Assembly (NCBI GenBank): GCA_015501595.1
Contig: JADNRX010000215.1
Coordinates: forward strand, 29,322-93,321
Reading direction: 5' to 3'
Source: Hymenopellis radicata
Taxonomy: Eukaryota > Basidiomycota > Agaricomycetes > Agaricales > Physalacriaceae
DNA length: 64,000 nt
The notes under the pieces: model-generated
Told to the model about the DNA's origin: nothing
The model's input: the letters and a program-made list of their open reading frames with translations, nothing else
Databases searched by the model: none
In this document: positions 47,098 through 58,475 of the stretch, piece by piece
How the letters are laid out: the number at the start of each line of letters is the position of its first letter
Numbering within the stretch: position 1 is the stretch's first letter
Position numbers and translations under genes: made by a program

Positions 47098-47426
47098 CTG
47101 CGGGGCTGAGAAAGACGTGGTGACGAAGGGGGTTTATGCAGAGGTGTATTTGGCGGGGATGAAAGTAGGAGGTGGTCGACGGTATGGGTGGGAACGTTGA
47201 TCACGTTGATCTCGGCGCAGGTACTGCCGATATTGTGCAACTATGGGGAGGTGCAAGCAGAAGGCGGCGTGGTTATCTAGGATTCTCTCACCAGGAGATG
47301 CCTTCTTCAAGGTAAGCTTGGTAGTTCGGGGACGACGTGGGCAATCGGGGAGATGATCGTAGTCGGCAGTGCAAGAGTCCTCGGTGCAGGACATACGCGG
47401 GGCGAGCGTAGTAGACTCTGTCCTAA
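47098..47426 (-). other. Gypsy 5' leader between LTR and gag
   Basis: The untranslated leader and possibly the first codons of gag. The base run just inside the LTR (TTAGGACAGAGTC on the minus strand) is the expected primer-binding site position but was not matched to a tRNA. No intact start codon for the gag N-terminal text was found. Confidence 0.5.
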
Positions 47427-47947
47427 TGTCAAGAACAGTGACCACGTGAGCACAAGACCGCTCGGGCCGCGACTAGAGGAGCGGGAGAATAGAGATGCGA
47501 TAAGAATGATAGATGATAAAGCGTAGAGGACGCTGTGCTAGCTCGACGTAGTACAGAGGGGACTGTGTAGTACGGAGACAAAGGAGGACAGAGTGGGGAA
47601 CTATCTACAAGGGCTGCGTATATGTATATAGAGTCTGTGGCTGTACGAACAATGGGAAGACCTAGGATGGAACAATAGACAGTGGGAATACCAATCAGAT
47701 CATCTGGAGTCATGAGGTGGTCACATGACTTAGCAGTGGATAGATTTTGGCCCATGGGCCAAAATCCAGACGACTCACTAACCGGCATCTCGGCACTTCC
47801 GGACCGGGACCCGGACCGCTTGACACATGACGATGTTAGAGCATGATAACACTGGAGTGTGATAATGGAGTGGCTTAGAGACTCTAGCGCGCCCTTATTA
47901 GTGAAAAAGGAAGGGGCGCTAGGTCACGAGGAAGGCGATTCGTGACA
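47427..47947 (-). repeat. Ty3/gypsy 5' LTR, 521 bp
   Basis: Reads TGTCACGAATCG...TTCTTGACA on the minus strand. It is the empty-site reference for the MITE in the other LTR (single TA in GTATATGTATATAGAG). It abuts the truncated DUF6535-like gene. Confidence 0.9.
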
Positions 47948-50900
47948 TCTATCATGGACTTTGGAAGCGGGAAGAAAGAGAGAGATGATATGGGCGTAGT
48001 CCTGACTGGAAAGATCTTCGGAACTGTCGACTTGGAAATAATGATAAGATGAGTTAACTGCCACTGCAGACCGCACTAGCACCACCCATATGAGAGGATG
48101 AAATTCGAGTTTGTTAAAAGTGAAGAAGAACTTTCGAAGGTCTCTAGAACCAGGTGATTGGGCCGCTATACGATGGCCCACATATTCTTCGGATAGTGCA
48201 TCCGCGGCCCATGCAGCTGCCCTGGACCGAGGTTCATCGAAATTATCCAAGTCAAGGAAATAGAAATATCTGTTTGAAACGAAACAGAGTGATCGAGTGA
48301 GCCGTTCACAAACAGTATCGTACCCAATCACGGAACGGGGCCGAGCGGAAAGACCATTAAACTCGCACGACTGCAGATACAGATCATCACGCACCCGTTT
48401 AATTTCGTCTGGACCCCGCCAAGTTGCCCGTGCATACGCCTCAACGTCAGGCGGGAGGCCCCCGATTGCTTGTACCACAAGGCTATGAACAGTGGGATTG
48501 GACGAGACATTGAACAACCAATCAAGCGCATCAACGGAGAGCTTGTCATAATTTGCCTTGACCGCCTTCATCTCTAGGCTCTAGCTGGTTTAGCGTTGCC
48601 GATGAGGGCTCTATTACCCAGTAAGAATGAACACGGCTGAACTTGATATCTGGGGTGTCAAGGTGGAGAAAGTGATGTATCCAGCGCCGACAGATTGAGA
48701 GTGCGTCGTACACCAGACATTGGGCATGTCTGGATATGGCATATGACGCTTTCCTAATAAGGAGGCAAGTGTGATGGATGAAGTCCGTCAATGGGGTTTG
48801 GTATGGACATTGCGGGAAGAAGATGGGCATAGCACTGCTAATGAGGTATAACAGACAGAGGGCAACCGTGAATACGCCGACCGCACAGGCCAGTGACGTG
48901 CGCAAAGGAATGAAGAAAAGCATGAGGCCCGCGAGGAATAGAGCGAGCGATGTATGCATGACAATGGGCAACACTCCAATGATAATGCTCACACGCCATT
49001 TCTGGAGACCGATAAATCGGTAATGGCGAAGGTGACTGCGTGCTCCCGGTGTGCCAGATGGTGTAGATGTGTAATGGTGTAACCACTGCTTGACCAGAAC
49101 AGCCAAAAGAGCCACAACAAGGCTCGCTGTGAGTAGAGACTGCCACGGATCGCGAACCGAATCGATCCGCGATCCGGTTCACGGATATCCGTGCCCTCAG
49201 GACCATGACCGTGATCCGGAGTGCGATCCGGATCACCTACAGGATCCGATCCGTTTCGTGACCCGATCCGTGGATCGGGTCACGGATCTGACTCGCGGAT
49301 GGGATAGATTTTTTCGATGCGGCGCGCATCACTCAAAGGAGTGAAGCACATACCAACGTCGAAAAATAGGGGGTAGGGAGTGGAATGTGGCAACGAGGGT
49401 AATGATTGTCTGCTGTACGACGTAGCTCAAGAAACATCATGCATTCCCAGCCTTGCCTCTCCGTGAGCAAAAAGAGAAAAGAAAGGAAAGGTAATGCCAA
49501 CGGACCAGACGCGCCAAAGCCCCGCTCATCGCATATCAACAGCGTACACGTCGGCGCTAGCGCGAGCCCGAGTGAGAGTAGTATAATCAGCACAGAAGGC
49601 GTTGAAAATGCACCTATCTGCGTGGCGTCGTCAGCAGACGCGCCACGCACCCGTAATTCTGCCCGTTCGCCTCTTCGAGGCTGCTCTGAGAGGGCTCTTC
49701 CATCGTGGCATGGCCTCTTGAAGGCCGTCATCGTCGTCGTTGGCCGCCTGCTGCCCATTCGAGGGGCTTACGCGCCAATGCTGGCGCGTTGCTAGGGCGT
49801 CGTGGCCCTAGCAACGGCCTTTCTAGTCGTTCTTGCCCTTTTGTGGGGCATCCAGCCGGTGGTGGGTGTCGTCGCTGCTGTCGTAGAGCAGCACGGCAGT
49901 CGTCGAGAGAAGACGCCGAACGACATGAAGTCGTTTTCGTAACCAAACGACTTGAAGTCGCTTTGGTAGCCAGACACGATTTTAAATCGCGTCTGGTTGG
50001 GCTGATGGCAGTGACGGGCGGCCGTACTGGGCGGCAACGAAGATCTGGTGAGAAGAGGGAGAGGGAGGGACGAAGGGAGAGAGGGTGCCAAAACGGAAGG
50101 TGGTGGTTAGAGAAAGTAAGGAGTCGATCGCTCGGGATCAGTTATCTGATGAGAACTGATCCCGTGCGATCAAGATTTGATCTCTCTCAGCACTCACGAC
50201 GACGTTGAATTTCTTGAATTCAAGGTCGTCGTGAGTGCTGAGAGCACGGATCGCTAACGGATCGGTGGCACGGATATCCGTGCACACCTCACGCTGACCG
50301 TGAACCATGCCGCGATCCGGATCACACGGATCGGATCGCTATTTTCTGATCCGATCCGCGGATCGAGTCGGGGATCGGGTGGCGGATATCCGCTGATTTA
50401 CCCGATCCGTGGCAGACTCTAGCTGTGAGACTGACGACCCATAGACCATTCACCCACACGGTGATTAAATCTGGTCTGAAAGTCTGCATAGGATTGACGG
50501 ATGGAGCAGTGATGTTCAGCAGGGATGAGGGACCTTCGGCTATGGAGAGCTGAACGGCGACGAGGTCGTGTAAGAGAATCACAGACATCGCAGCGTAGTT
50601 GGCCTGTAGGCTCTGTGACACCTGCACCAGGAACGAGGTCACCACGGCAGAGAAAAGACCAGCCTAAGATGATAGACATTGCTGAGTGAAGTCATAATGT
50701 TAACGCGAGCACTCACAAATACGAGCATGACATCGAGACCGTCGCGAGCTTGTCCAATAAACACCGCATCGAATGCGGCCGCCTCTTCGCCGTATGCGCG
50801 CCATACCCGCGCGCTGGGAGCGGTCTCCTCACAATACGGGTCTTCCGGAAACCGCTCCTCGTAGTTGTCATTGAAGACAACATTCTGAGGGTGCTGGTAG

Positions 50901-51103
50901 TGGTTGGCACCTTGCTTCATAACACCGAAGAAAGGTTGTCCGGCTGAGACCTGGGGTGCAACCGTACCATTTGTAATAGGTTCTTGCGCGCCGGACGCCT
51001 GTACAGCTGGTGTAGATGGCCCCGGTTCTGAAGGAGGCGCCGGTGCGCTGTCGATGGAATTTTGTAAAGGTTTCGAATCATTCAATCCTTCGGGGTCTGA
51101 CAT
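47948..51103 (-). pseudogene. DUF6535-type multi-pass membrane protein, disrupted
   Basis: Exon 1 is 51103-50717 (MSDPEGLNDSK..., ending ARDGLDVMLVF); exon 2 starts at 50663 (AGLFSAVVTSFLVQVSQSL). The text VWVNGLWVVSLTA is split by element D at 49134-50421 and resumes SLVVALLAVLVKQWLHHYTS, then LGLQKWRV-like FIGLQKWRVSIIIGVLP, LAGLMLFFIPLRTSLACAVG and FFPQCPYQTPLTDFIHH. The WRxYxxEAxxFD...DGLDV and VKQWLHHY motifs mark the DUF6535 family of Agaricomycete membrane proteins (function unknown). A one-base shift near 48560 changes frame to KAVKANYDKLSVDALDWLFN. The gene is cut at 47947 by the gypsy LTR, so its true C-terminus is missing. Confidence 0.85.
49134..50421. mobile_element. hAT-like non-autonomous element D (8-bp TSD)
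   Basis: Ends TAGAGACTGCCACGGATC / GATCCGTGGCAGACTCTA, flanked by the perfect repeat GCTGTGAG at 49126-49133 and 50422-50429. It is 1288 bp and a different subfamily from A-C, but with the same TAGAG start and GATCCG-rich subterminal regions. The interior has several palindromes, including a 20-bp stem at 50183-50242. Excision restores the DUF6535 frame exactly (VSLTA/SLVVAL). Confidence 0.93.
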
Positions 51104-51192
51104 CGAGACTTGCGCATTGAGGTGGGCTCTGGGAGGTAAGTAAGTAACTTATAGTGGCAGCTGCACTGCCAATGAGCTGTACATCAGTAAAA

Positions 51193-51380
51193 TATGTGAT
51201 TCCTTGTAAGGCCCGACCACGCCTGTCAAGGCCTTGCAAGGCCTTGTAAGGTCAGGTCGGGCCTTGCATATAGCCTTGCAAGGCCTTGGGCAACCGGCAA
51301 AGCCTTGTAAAGACCCTTGCAAGGATCACGAAGCCTTGGAATGGTCCTTGTAAGGCTCAGCAGGTAGCATTACAAGGCCA
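51193..51380. repeat. CCTTGYAAGG subterminal repeat array
   Basis: At least ten variants of CCTTGTAAGG / CCTTGCAAGG in about 190 bp. A similar but looser array, in mirrored position, is at 57700-58010. Confidence 0.8.
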
Positions 51381-51451
51381 CAGCAAGGGCTTCTAGCTAC
51401 ACACCATAAATAATGAAAAATTGTTTTGTATTGACTTCCTGGTGCGATATA

Positions 51452-51789
51452 CTGCCCTTTGCATAATTCCGTGAACATCTCAAAAAAATAAAAATAATCG
51501 GACCGCACATCCGGTCCGCGGCATATCGGCGGAGGGGAGTTTTCTCCCACAGCCTCGGCATTCCTCTCCCTCCACCAGCCTTCTCAAGTATCCTAATGTA
51601 CCAAGACTACCTTAAATATACTTCCTTTTAACCAACATTGATCTTTGAGGTGCATGGGATGGCGGTATAGGTCCGTTAGTCATGGGCGGCCACCTTGGTG
51701 CCGAGAAGGCGCGGCTCGGTGGGTGGTCTGGGCCCTGTCGATCGTTTTGACAAAAAGTTGGTGTGTTCACGGAATTATGCAAAGCACAG
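51452..51789. mobile_element. 338-bp TA-flanked MITE
   Basis: Ends CTGCCCTTTGCATAATTCCG and, inverted, CTGTGCTTTGCATAATTCCG, with TA at 51450-51451 and 51790-51791. No coding capacity. Confidence 0.82.
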
Positions 51790-51862
51790 TAAGCAGTAAA
51801 ATACGACTACGCGCCAAGACACGCGAGCACCCGTGATTCACGGAAGGGAGCGCGCGCGACCC

Positions 51863-54800
51863 CTACCGACACCCACATCGCCATTGGCCAAAGACCTGAA
51901 CTCGCCAAAAGCTCACCGTGTCCCTTAGAAATCGATCCGCTGCCCGTGATGAGGTTAGAACGGATCCACAAGCGCCGTCGCAAGATCCGACTTCCTTGCC
52001 GCCTGCAGATTCACCACCCCGCCAGGGACTGAGCTCATGGCGCCCATAGAAGAATGCTGCGCCAGCCTGCTCCACGACCGACCGCACTTCCGACATCATC
52101 ACTGGATTGGCGTTCCGGACAAGAGAACACGATGCTGCGCGCGGATGCACTTGACGGCTTTGGTCAGCTTCGTTTTTGGCGTTCTTGATGTCATGCCCTT
52201 CGTCGAGTATGCAGTACAGCCAGTTGATGCCTTCCAGGTTGGAGATGTCGTTACGCACAACTTCATAGGATATGATGATGACGTCGCATGAAGAGACTTT
52301 GGAAAGAAGTCGTTGTCGCTCGCGAGCGTTGCCGGTGTAGAGCATGGGCAGTCCGGGCCACACGTCTTCGTGCAATGTGGGAACAACGGCCTCGAGCACG
52401 CTGAGAGAGTCAATCACGTCTTGGCCAAACTGTTTCTCGATCAGTTTGTCGCAGTCCTCTGGGGATTCTTCGGGCAAGTCAACCACAGCTTTATAGGCAG
52501 GATACGGAAGGACTCACTGTCAGAGGGGAACGCACTCAGCAGACCACCCGCATAGATGGCCACATTTGGGGATCAGTGTCAAAAGCCTCCCGCCAAACTT
52601 ACGAAACAGCTCGTTGAACGCTAGTCCCACCCCGCGACGGGACAACTGCACCTTTGGATCTTCAAGAACTGGCGCAGAAACATCCTTGTCCTTGTCCTTG
52701 CTATCCTTTCCGTTCTTGGAGGATCCTTCCTTACGATAAGATACCATTCAGCAACTTGCGTGAATGTCGGTGTCTGACCAGTATCCTGACAGAGGAAGGT
52801 ACAGAGGTTCTTGACGATCTTGTCGGGCGGCTGGGCGATGTTGTTACATGTACAAAACTATGTGAAGGCGGCAGCGACCGCCGATCGCGTTTGTAAACCG
52901 AGGTTCTCCTCGTTCTATGACAAACTAGTCAGAAACTCGGGAATGAAGAGTAAACACTATTGACGTACCTTGATGCCCCTAGACAATGTGAATGACATTG
53001 TCAGGCGTACTCTGAACGCGACGAATGCAGCAGCGAAGGCGGCCGAGACCCTCGTGTCGTGCTGAGCCTTCACTTCGTTGTACCGATCGATATTAGCCAT
53101 TATAGCAACGCGTTTCTCGCTGATAGCTGCCAACTCGCGCTTCTTCGTCCTGCCCAAACTTTCCTTCGGACGCGTGAACATGGGACCGCAAGCAGCCTGC
53201 GCAGTTTCAATTGTGAATGCTTCAGGATTGGTTCCCGTAACATCGATCTCGGTTCCTAAGAACGGTATGGAGGACATCGGGAGCTTACAGTCCTAGTTGA
53301 ACGAATGGAGAAGGGCTACACAGTCCGTGTGGATGCGAATGAGCATAACGGTCATGACGGGGGCGGGCCCTTGGAGCCAAGCAAGCGTCTTCACGCTGAC
53401 CTCCTTGGCAAGAGCCGATTTCTCGTCGAGCGGCGGACCGGAGGGCGACATCCTCTCATAGTCGTGTGCCCACTCTTCAGCAACGACGGCCCCCAGGAAC
53501 TTTTGGAGGATGCTCGAAGACTCGATGTAATGTGTGAGGATGGGTTGGAAGAGGGAGTCCGATGTCACAATCTCTCCAGGCCAAAAGGTGATCAAGTGCG
53601 CTAACGCCGTCGCTGCTACGCGTGCCTTGAGTGTAATCTCGAGCGAAATCAGCGCGAGGTCTTGGGAGAGCACGTTCCCGTCGCAGGACCTTCGACCCAT
53701 CCGCCAGGTCTGTAAAGTTGCATCGCGTATGTCTGGGCGCTCTTCTACGATCAGGTTCTGAAAAAGCAAGCGAAGGAAAGCCGTGTCGATCCAGTCACGA
53801 GGCAGGGATTCCACAGCGATGAAGGAATGTAACGTCACCACCCCTGCAAGTCGGACATTTGCGATTGTGTGGCGAAAGAAGGGAAACAGAGCACAGGAGA
53901 GCGGTACCATTAAGGACACTTACAGAAGACGCGTAACGGTAGACTCACCCAAAGGTGTCGTTACCCAGCAATGAGATAACTTTATCAAAAACGACCAGCT
54001 TCCCTACGAGGCGTCAAACTAAAAATGTGCTCCGTTGGAAGAATGCGTACCTAGTAGATCCATGACTGCCCCAACGCTGGAGTTCAAGTCATCCTTTATG
54101 TCGCTCAAGCATTGCCAAAGCACCGGAAGGACTTGTTCAAGAGATTCCGGTAAATGCCCCACAAGATGCACCGCGACGGGTAGCAAGCAACTGGCGGCTA
54201 CAACACGAACATCATCGTCGGGATCGCTCAATCTGAAATATATGTATAAGCTACGAGTTAAGATTCAATAGTTAGAGGCATACCCGAGAAGAGCCGCAGC
54301 GACAACGCCGCGAAGGATTTCTTTAGCCGAGTCATCAAAATCCGAATCCTCCTGTTTGACGACATGGCCAGTAAACAGGTCGCCCCGAACGGCAACTTCG
54401 TATTTGATGCCAAGAAGGCCAGCATGTCGGACCTCCCAGATATGTACCTTTTGATCAGTGCTCTTCTTCGACCTCGTTCTCGATTTGCTCTCAATGGATG
54501 AAGGGATGGTGAAATCCTGTTGTATCATCTGCAGAAGAATGCGATGCACGTGTATGATGGAGCGCCGCGGCATGTGGATGAGGAGAGAAGCAAGTGTTTG
54601 GGAGACCATTTCTCTGATAGGTGCGATAACCTGGTCCGAGACGAAGTCGCGGAATCGGTCGAGCACGAACACACAGAGGAACTTGGCGGATAAGTCGTTG
54701 CACCACTTCTCGTGAGCAATTTCGTTTTCCGACCACGCCGCGTCGACTGCGTAAAGTATTAGTTGGAGATAGACATTCAGCAAGGAAGCACCATACCTTG

Positions 54801-55739
54801 CATACCGCCATACTGACCTTGTATCTTCAGTAGTCCGCGTAGCGCCATAGCAGCTCCATGACGCACTTCCCAAGCGGGCCTTAGCAGGTTGACTTCGAGG
54901 ATCTTCACCACTCCGTCCCATATCCGAAAGCCAGATTTCACTTCTAAGGCTCTAGATTGTTTGACTTCTTTGGCCGCCACGGCACCGCCCTTGCTTGGGT
55001 CTACAACGACTTTATCTGACGATGGCGCGGCGGGACTACCCAGGCGCGACGAATTGTTCGCCTTGTGGCTTTAAAAAGAGAGTCAGTGCTAGGAAATAAC
55101 TCCATTCAACGGAAGGTCTTACCTCTTGCCTGCGGGAGCAGGAGCCGCGACATACTTGGCTCCAGTGGCCTGAGGAGGCGGCGCAGTCACGAAGGCACTG
55201 GTGCCCGGTTTCCGTTTGCGCTAGCGCGCTGATAACGCTGATAGATCGACTTCGGCTGTTGGTGTATCCGCGTTCGGAGTGACCGAACCGCTGCGCGAGT
55301 CACCGCCGCTATTCGTGGATGGGACGCAGACGTCCATCGGTGAGGGAAGAGCTAGGTTCTCCGTCTTGCCGCCGGTGGGTGGGTTTCCATTTCGATGTCC
55401 CCAGCCCTCGTCAGCGAGCTCTTTATCCAAGTCAATCTCGTCGGCGACTTTGTCCAGAAAGTCAAGACCCAGACGGCCCATGGCTTCTTTACGCGCCTTC
55501 TTGACTTCGGCTGCGCTCGAAAGTATCCCAGAGGGCCGCTGGAATTCCTTCCCAGAAGACGCGAGAAGGAGTTTGCCCTGTGTTATGAGGTCTTGGACCG
55601 AAAAGTTGGTATATTCCGGCTCTGGCAAAGACATATGAACGTCAGATTCATCATCTTCAAGGGTGTTTGGTGTCCAAAGAGGTGTAAGAGATAATATGTA
55701 AGAAAGAGCGGTTGAGGCGGCGGTACGGGTTTCGGACAT
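51863..55739 (-). pseudogene. Mot1/BTAF1 (TBP-associated ATPase) fragment
   Basis: In minus order: N-terminal repeats from ETRTAASTALSYILS (the usual first 60 or so residues are missing), LDKVADEIDLDKELADEGWG, WEVRHGAAMALRGLLK, NEIAHEKWCNDLSAKFLCVF, MVSQTLASLLIHMPRRS, WEVRHAGLLGIKYEVAVRGD, DDVRVVAASCLLPVAVHLVG, FFRHTIANVRLAGVVTLHSF, LLFQNLIVEERPDIRDATLQ, VGKTKKREL-like RTKKRELAAISEKR, LSRRGVGLAFNELFRKFG and FGQDVIDSLSVLEAVVPTLH. It then jumps to LYTGNARERQRLLSKV, YEVVRNDISNLEGINWLYCI, LDEGHDIKNAKN and SGTPIQ, where it ends. The ATP-binding GKT segment and everything after motif III are absent. Introns are retained. It cannot encode a working TBP-removing ATPase. Confidence 0.88.
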
Positions 55740-57560
55740 GAATGTAAGAAGGGCGAGCGCCGAGCGGGGTCATTGCATCACGTGACTCTAAGGCTCTAGC
55801 CAAACAATGCCATCACAGACCTCTAGTCGCGTCTGCTTCGTTCCTTCCGCCACCATCACCATGCTAGCTGACTTCATCGTTTTTCTCGCTACCGCAACGC
55901 CCGCGTTATCAGCAACTCTACTCATAGCTGGCTGGATCTGTTCTGGCATCCGTCCTTGGATCTGCTCCGGGGCGGCGCGCGCGACTTTGGACCAGCACCG
56001 ATATGGATTTGGGCGTGTCAACGCGACACATGTCCGCACAGACATAAAGCGCTCTGGCGTCGCGCTCAACACGCGCACCAGCTGCAGCGCTCCTGTGGGC
56101 TCGACGAATTGATTCGGGTTCCAGTGACTGACTCAGACCCTTGGTCGATGTAGCTGACCGTCGGGCGCATGCAAAGTCTTCATGCCTAGCTCTTGGTGCG
56201 TTTGCCGACGCATATATACACCTCCGGTCGCTGATTTCGAATGTACAGATTACGTGTAATTCCGCCGAACTTGAACTTGCACACTGTCGAAGGCTGGACG
56301 ATTCGAAGCGGCACGCTGCAGTGGCTCACCGTACACGCTCTTCGCCTCGATCGGCGCAAGGTCATCCAGCAGCTCTTCGAGACGTATGGCGCCATTGTCC
56401 GTGTCGGCCCCAACAAGGTCGTCTTTGATGATGCGAAGCGACAAGTTTGTCAAGAGTTCAGAGTCTACTTACGTGAGTCGTCCCTCGCCTTTGTCCGTTG
56501 CCTGTTTACTTACTATTCCGCCCTGTTAGGAACGAAAAGGACCATGGGTGCGTATCTAACTGCATATATGCGTGTCATATGGCTCATTTTGCGCAGGATG
56601 GCCACTCTCCCAGCATTCTTCACATTCCATGAGCTGAAAAGGCTACGCCCCACACTGCGTTCCCACAAATCTTGCAAAATCCCACCCGGAGATGCACGAC
56701 CCCACTTTTGAGCTTGTGTGTGCGTTATCGTCGTCATCTGGATGCGAACCCGCTCGGATCATCTTCATTAACGCGCCGATCAACGCGTTTTTGAACTACT
56801 TGCTTGGTACGATCTCTTACATATGCCGTGGAACTGAGAAAGACTGACTTGTGGCCTGACAGTATACGGCCTTGAGCACATTCGCCTCGGGTTCTCGATC
56901 CTCTACGACATTTTCATCGCTCCCCCACGTGTGGCACCCCTTCTCGCGGTGCAACTTCACCTCCCTCAGTGGCCTCACAACTAGGACTCGGCGGTGTTGG
57001 CCAAACTGCGTCAGAGCATGGGAACTCATTGGACTTGCGGCCTCTGCAAGTTTTTCTTCACTTTACTTGTTTTTGTTAACCCAAACATTAGACCGTAGGC
57101 TTGGACCCGTGGCGCTCGCGACTCAATCAGTCCTTTTATTGTCGTCGTCTACAGTATTTCAGGCTCTGTTCGCACTGTCGATTGCTTCGTCTATCCTGTC
57201 AGTCACCTTTTTTCGCTGTGGTGACTGTATGCTGAACAGCGTTAGAATCGGAAACTCGTGGGTGAAAGCGATGCTCACCGTGCCGGAGTTGCGCTTGTTG
57301 CTCATGTCACTCTTGCTCTCGGGCATCTCATGGTACGTGTCACCACGCCGTTAACTCAAACGTCGCTCAATGATGATCAGGACAATGTTCTTGACCTTCC
57401 GTAATTTGTGGGGCAAACTTTTCACGGCGATCCTGGTGGGTTATCAGTGTTGTCTTCCTATATGATTTACTAACAGCGAGTGCAGAGGTTATCGCCACCA
57501 CGGCGTCCATCCTTCCGCTGTATGTGATCTTCCAAGTGTTTGATGGCAATGCTACTGTAT
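55740..57560 (+). pseudogene. Cytochrome P450-like fragment
   Basis: An N-terminal hydrophobic stretch at about 55861-55960 (MLADFIVFLATATPALSATL) may be a membrane anchor. At 56365-56470 the text LFETYGAIVRVGPNKVVFDD followed by AKRQ matches the conserved YGxIVRxGPN region of fungal P450s. After an intron-like gap and frame changes, 56675-56800 reads HPEMHDPTFELV then ARIIFINAPINAFLNYLL, like the helix C-D region. No ExxR or heme Cys motif was found downstream; 56860-57550 has only broken hydrophobic frames. It lies head to head with the Mot1 fragment. Confidence 0.5.
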
Positions 57561-57699
57561 CTGTGGTGGTATGCTCTTTGTTTACTGCTCATGACATTAC
57601 ACGCCTGTATTCTGTTTATCTGAATGTTATCGATTCTGCTCTGTGTTATGGTCTGTCCCCTACATTGATTCCTGTACGTACGTGGCCATATGTAGGTAG

Positions 57700-58010
57700 T
57701 AGCCGTGTAAACGACCTTGAAATCGATCTTGAACCGACCTTGAAGTCGCGTTGTAAACGGCCTTGGAAAAGCCTTGGATTGATCCCGAATAGCCTTGGAA
57801 TGATCCTTGGAATGACCTTGAGACCGCGTTGTAAACCTTGTATCGACATTATAGCTAGCCTTGTATCGACATTGTAGCTAGCCTTGTATCGACCTTGACA
57901 AGGCTAATTACAAGGTATGAACCTGATATGTAAGGGCTTACAAGGATTGACGAGCCATGCAAGGCCTTATGGGGCGTAAAAGGCCTTACCAGGGGCTGGG
58001 AAGGTCCTGG
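57700..58010. repeat. CCTTG-rich array, right subterminal region
   Basis: Repeated CCTTGRAATCGAYCTTG, CTTGTATCGACATTGTAGCTAG (two tandem copies at 57837-57890) and AAGGCCTTA motifs. It mirrors the array at 51193-51380. Confidence 0.75.
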
Positions 58011-58037
58011 TACGGATTCATATATTTTACTGATGTA

Positions 58038-58475
58038 GTGAATGCAGGGGATAAACCAGGATAGAAGCATCAGCACAGTGCATTGTACTGCAGCCTACAG
58101 CCAATGAGGCGAGGCTGGCGGACCAGAGCCGTTGTATTTGACAGCTGTAATGACATGGGTGTGAAGCACGCAGTTAACGAGGCTAATCCTATTGATAGCC
58201 CAGCCTGGGAGCGGTCACAGAGCTTTTGTTGAAGAAGTCTGCTCCTTTATCCAAGCTGATGGATCCCTCCGGGCCATCTGGAATATGTGTGTAAGTGTTT
58301 ACATTCGAGAAATAAAGGGAGAACAACGTACGGCTGTCAAGCTTGGTCTGAGACACCAAGTTCTGTGCAGTCGTCCCGAGAAAAGTACCGGAAAAGGATG
58401 AGAGAGAGCAGTTTTGAATAACGTTGACAGGAGGCGTATCCCTTCGGCACGACTAGGAGCATGCGCCGTTACATT
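58038..58475. other. Intergenic region, no gene recognised
   Basis: A short + strand frame near 58190-58290 (LLLKKSAPLSKLMDPSG) followed by a GTAAGT donor hints at a relic exon, but nothing else supports it. Confidence 0.35.

Larger units (their letters stand above)
51182..58035. mobile_element. 6.9-kb TIR element carrying gene fragments (candidate)
   Basis: Ends CATCAGTAAAATATGTGA and, inverted, CATCAGTAAAATATATGA (about 22 of 24 positions match including TA), flanked by TA at 51180-51181 and 58036-58037. Both ends are followed by subterminal arrays of CCTTGYAAGG-type repeats (51193-51380 and 57700-58010). Inside are truncated Mot1 (-) and cytochrome P450 (+) fragments and a 338-bp MITE, but no transposase. 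This is the layout of a Pack-type, gene-capturing element. The TA duplication is only inferred; no empty site is available. Confidence 0.6.

Noticed and set aside
48778..49023. + strand ORF across the DUF6535 gene
   Set aside because: Antisense shadow; the minus frame carries the conserved membrane-protein text.
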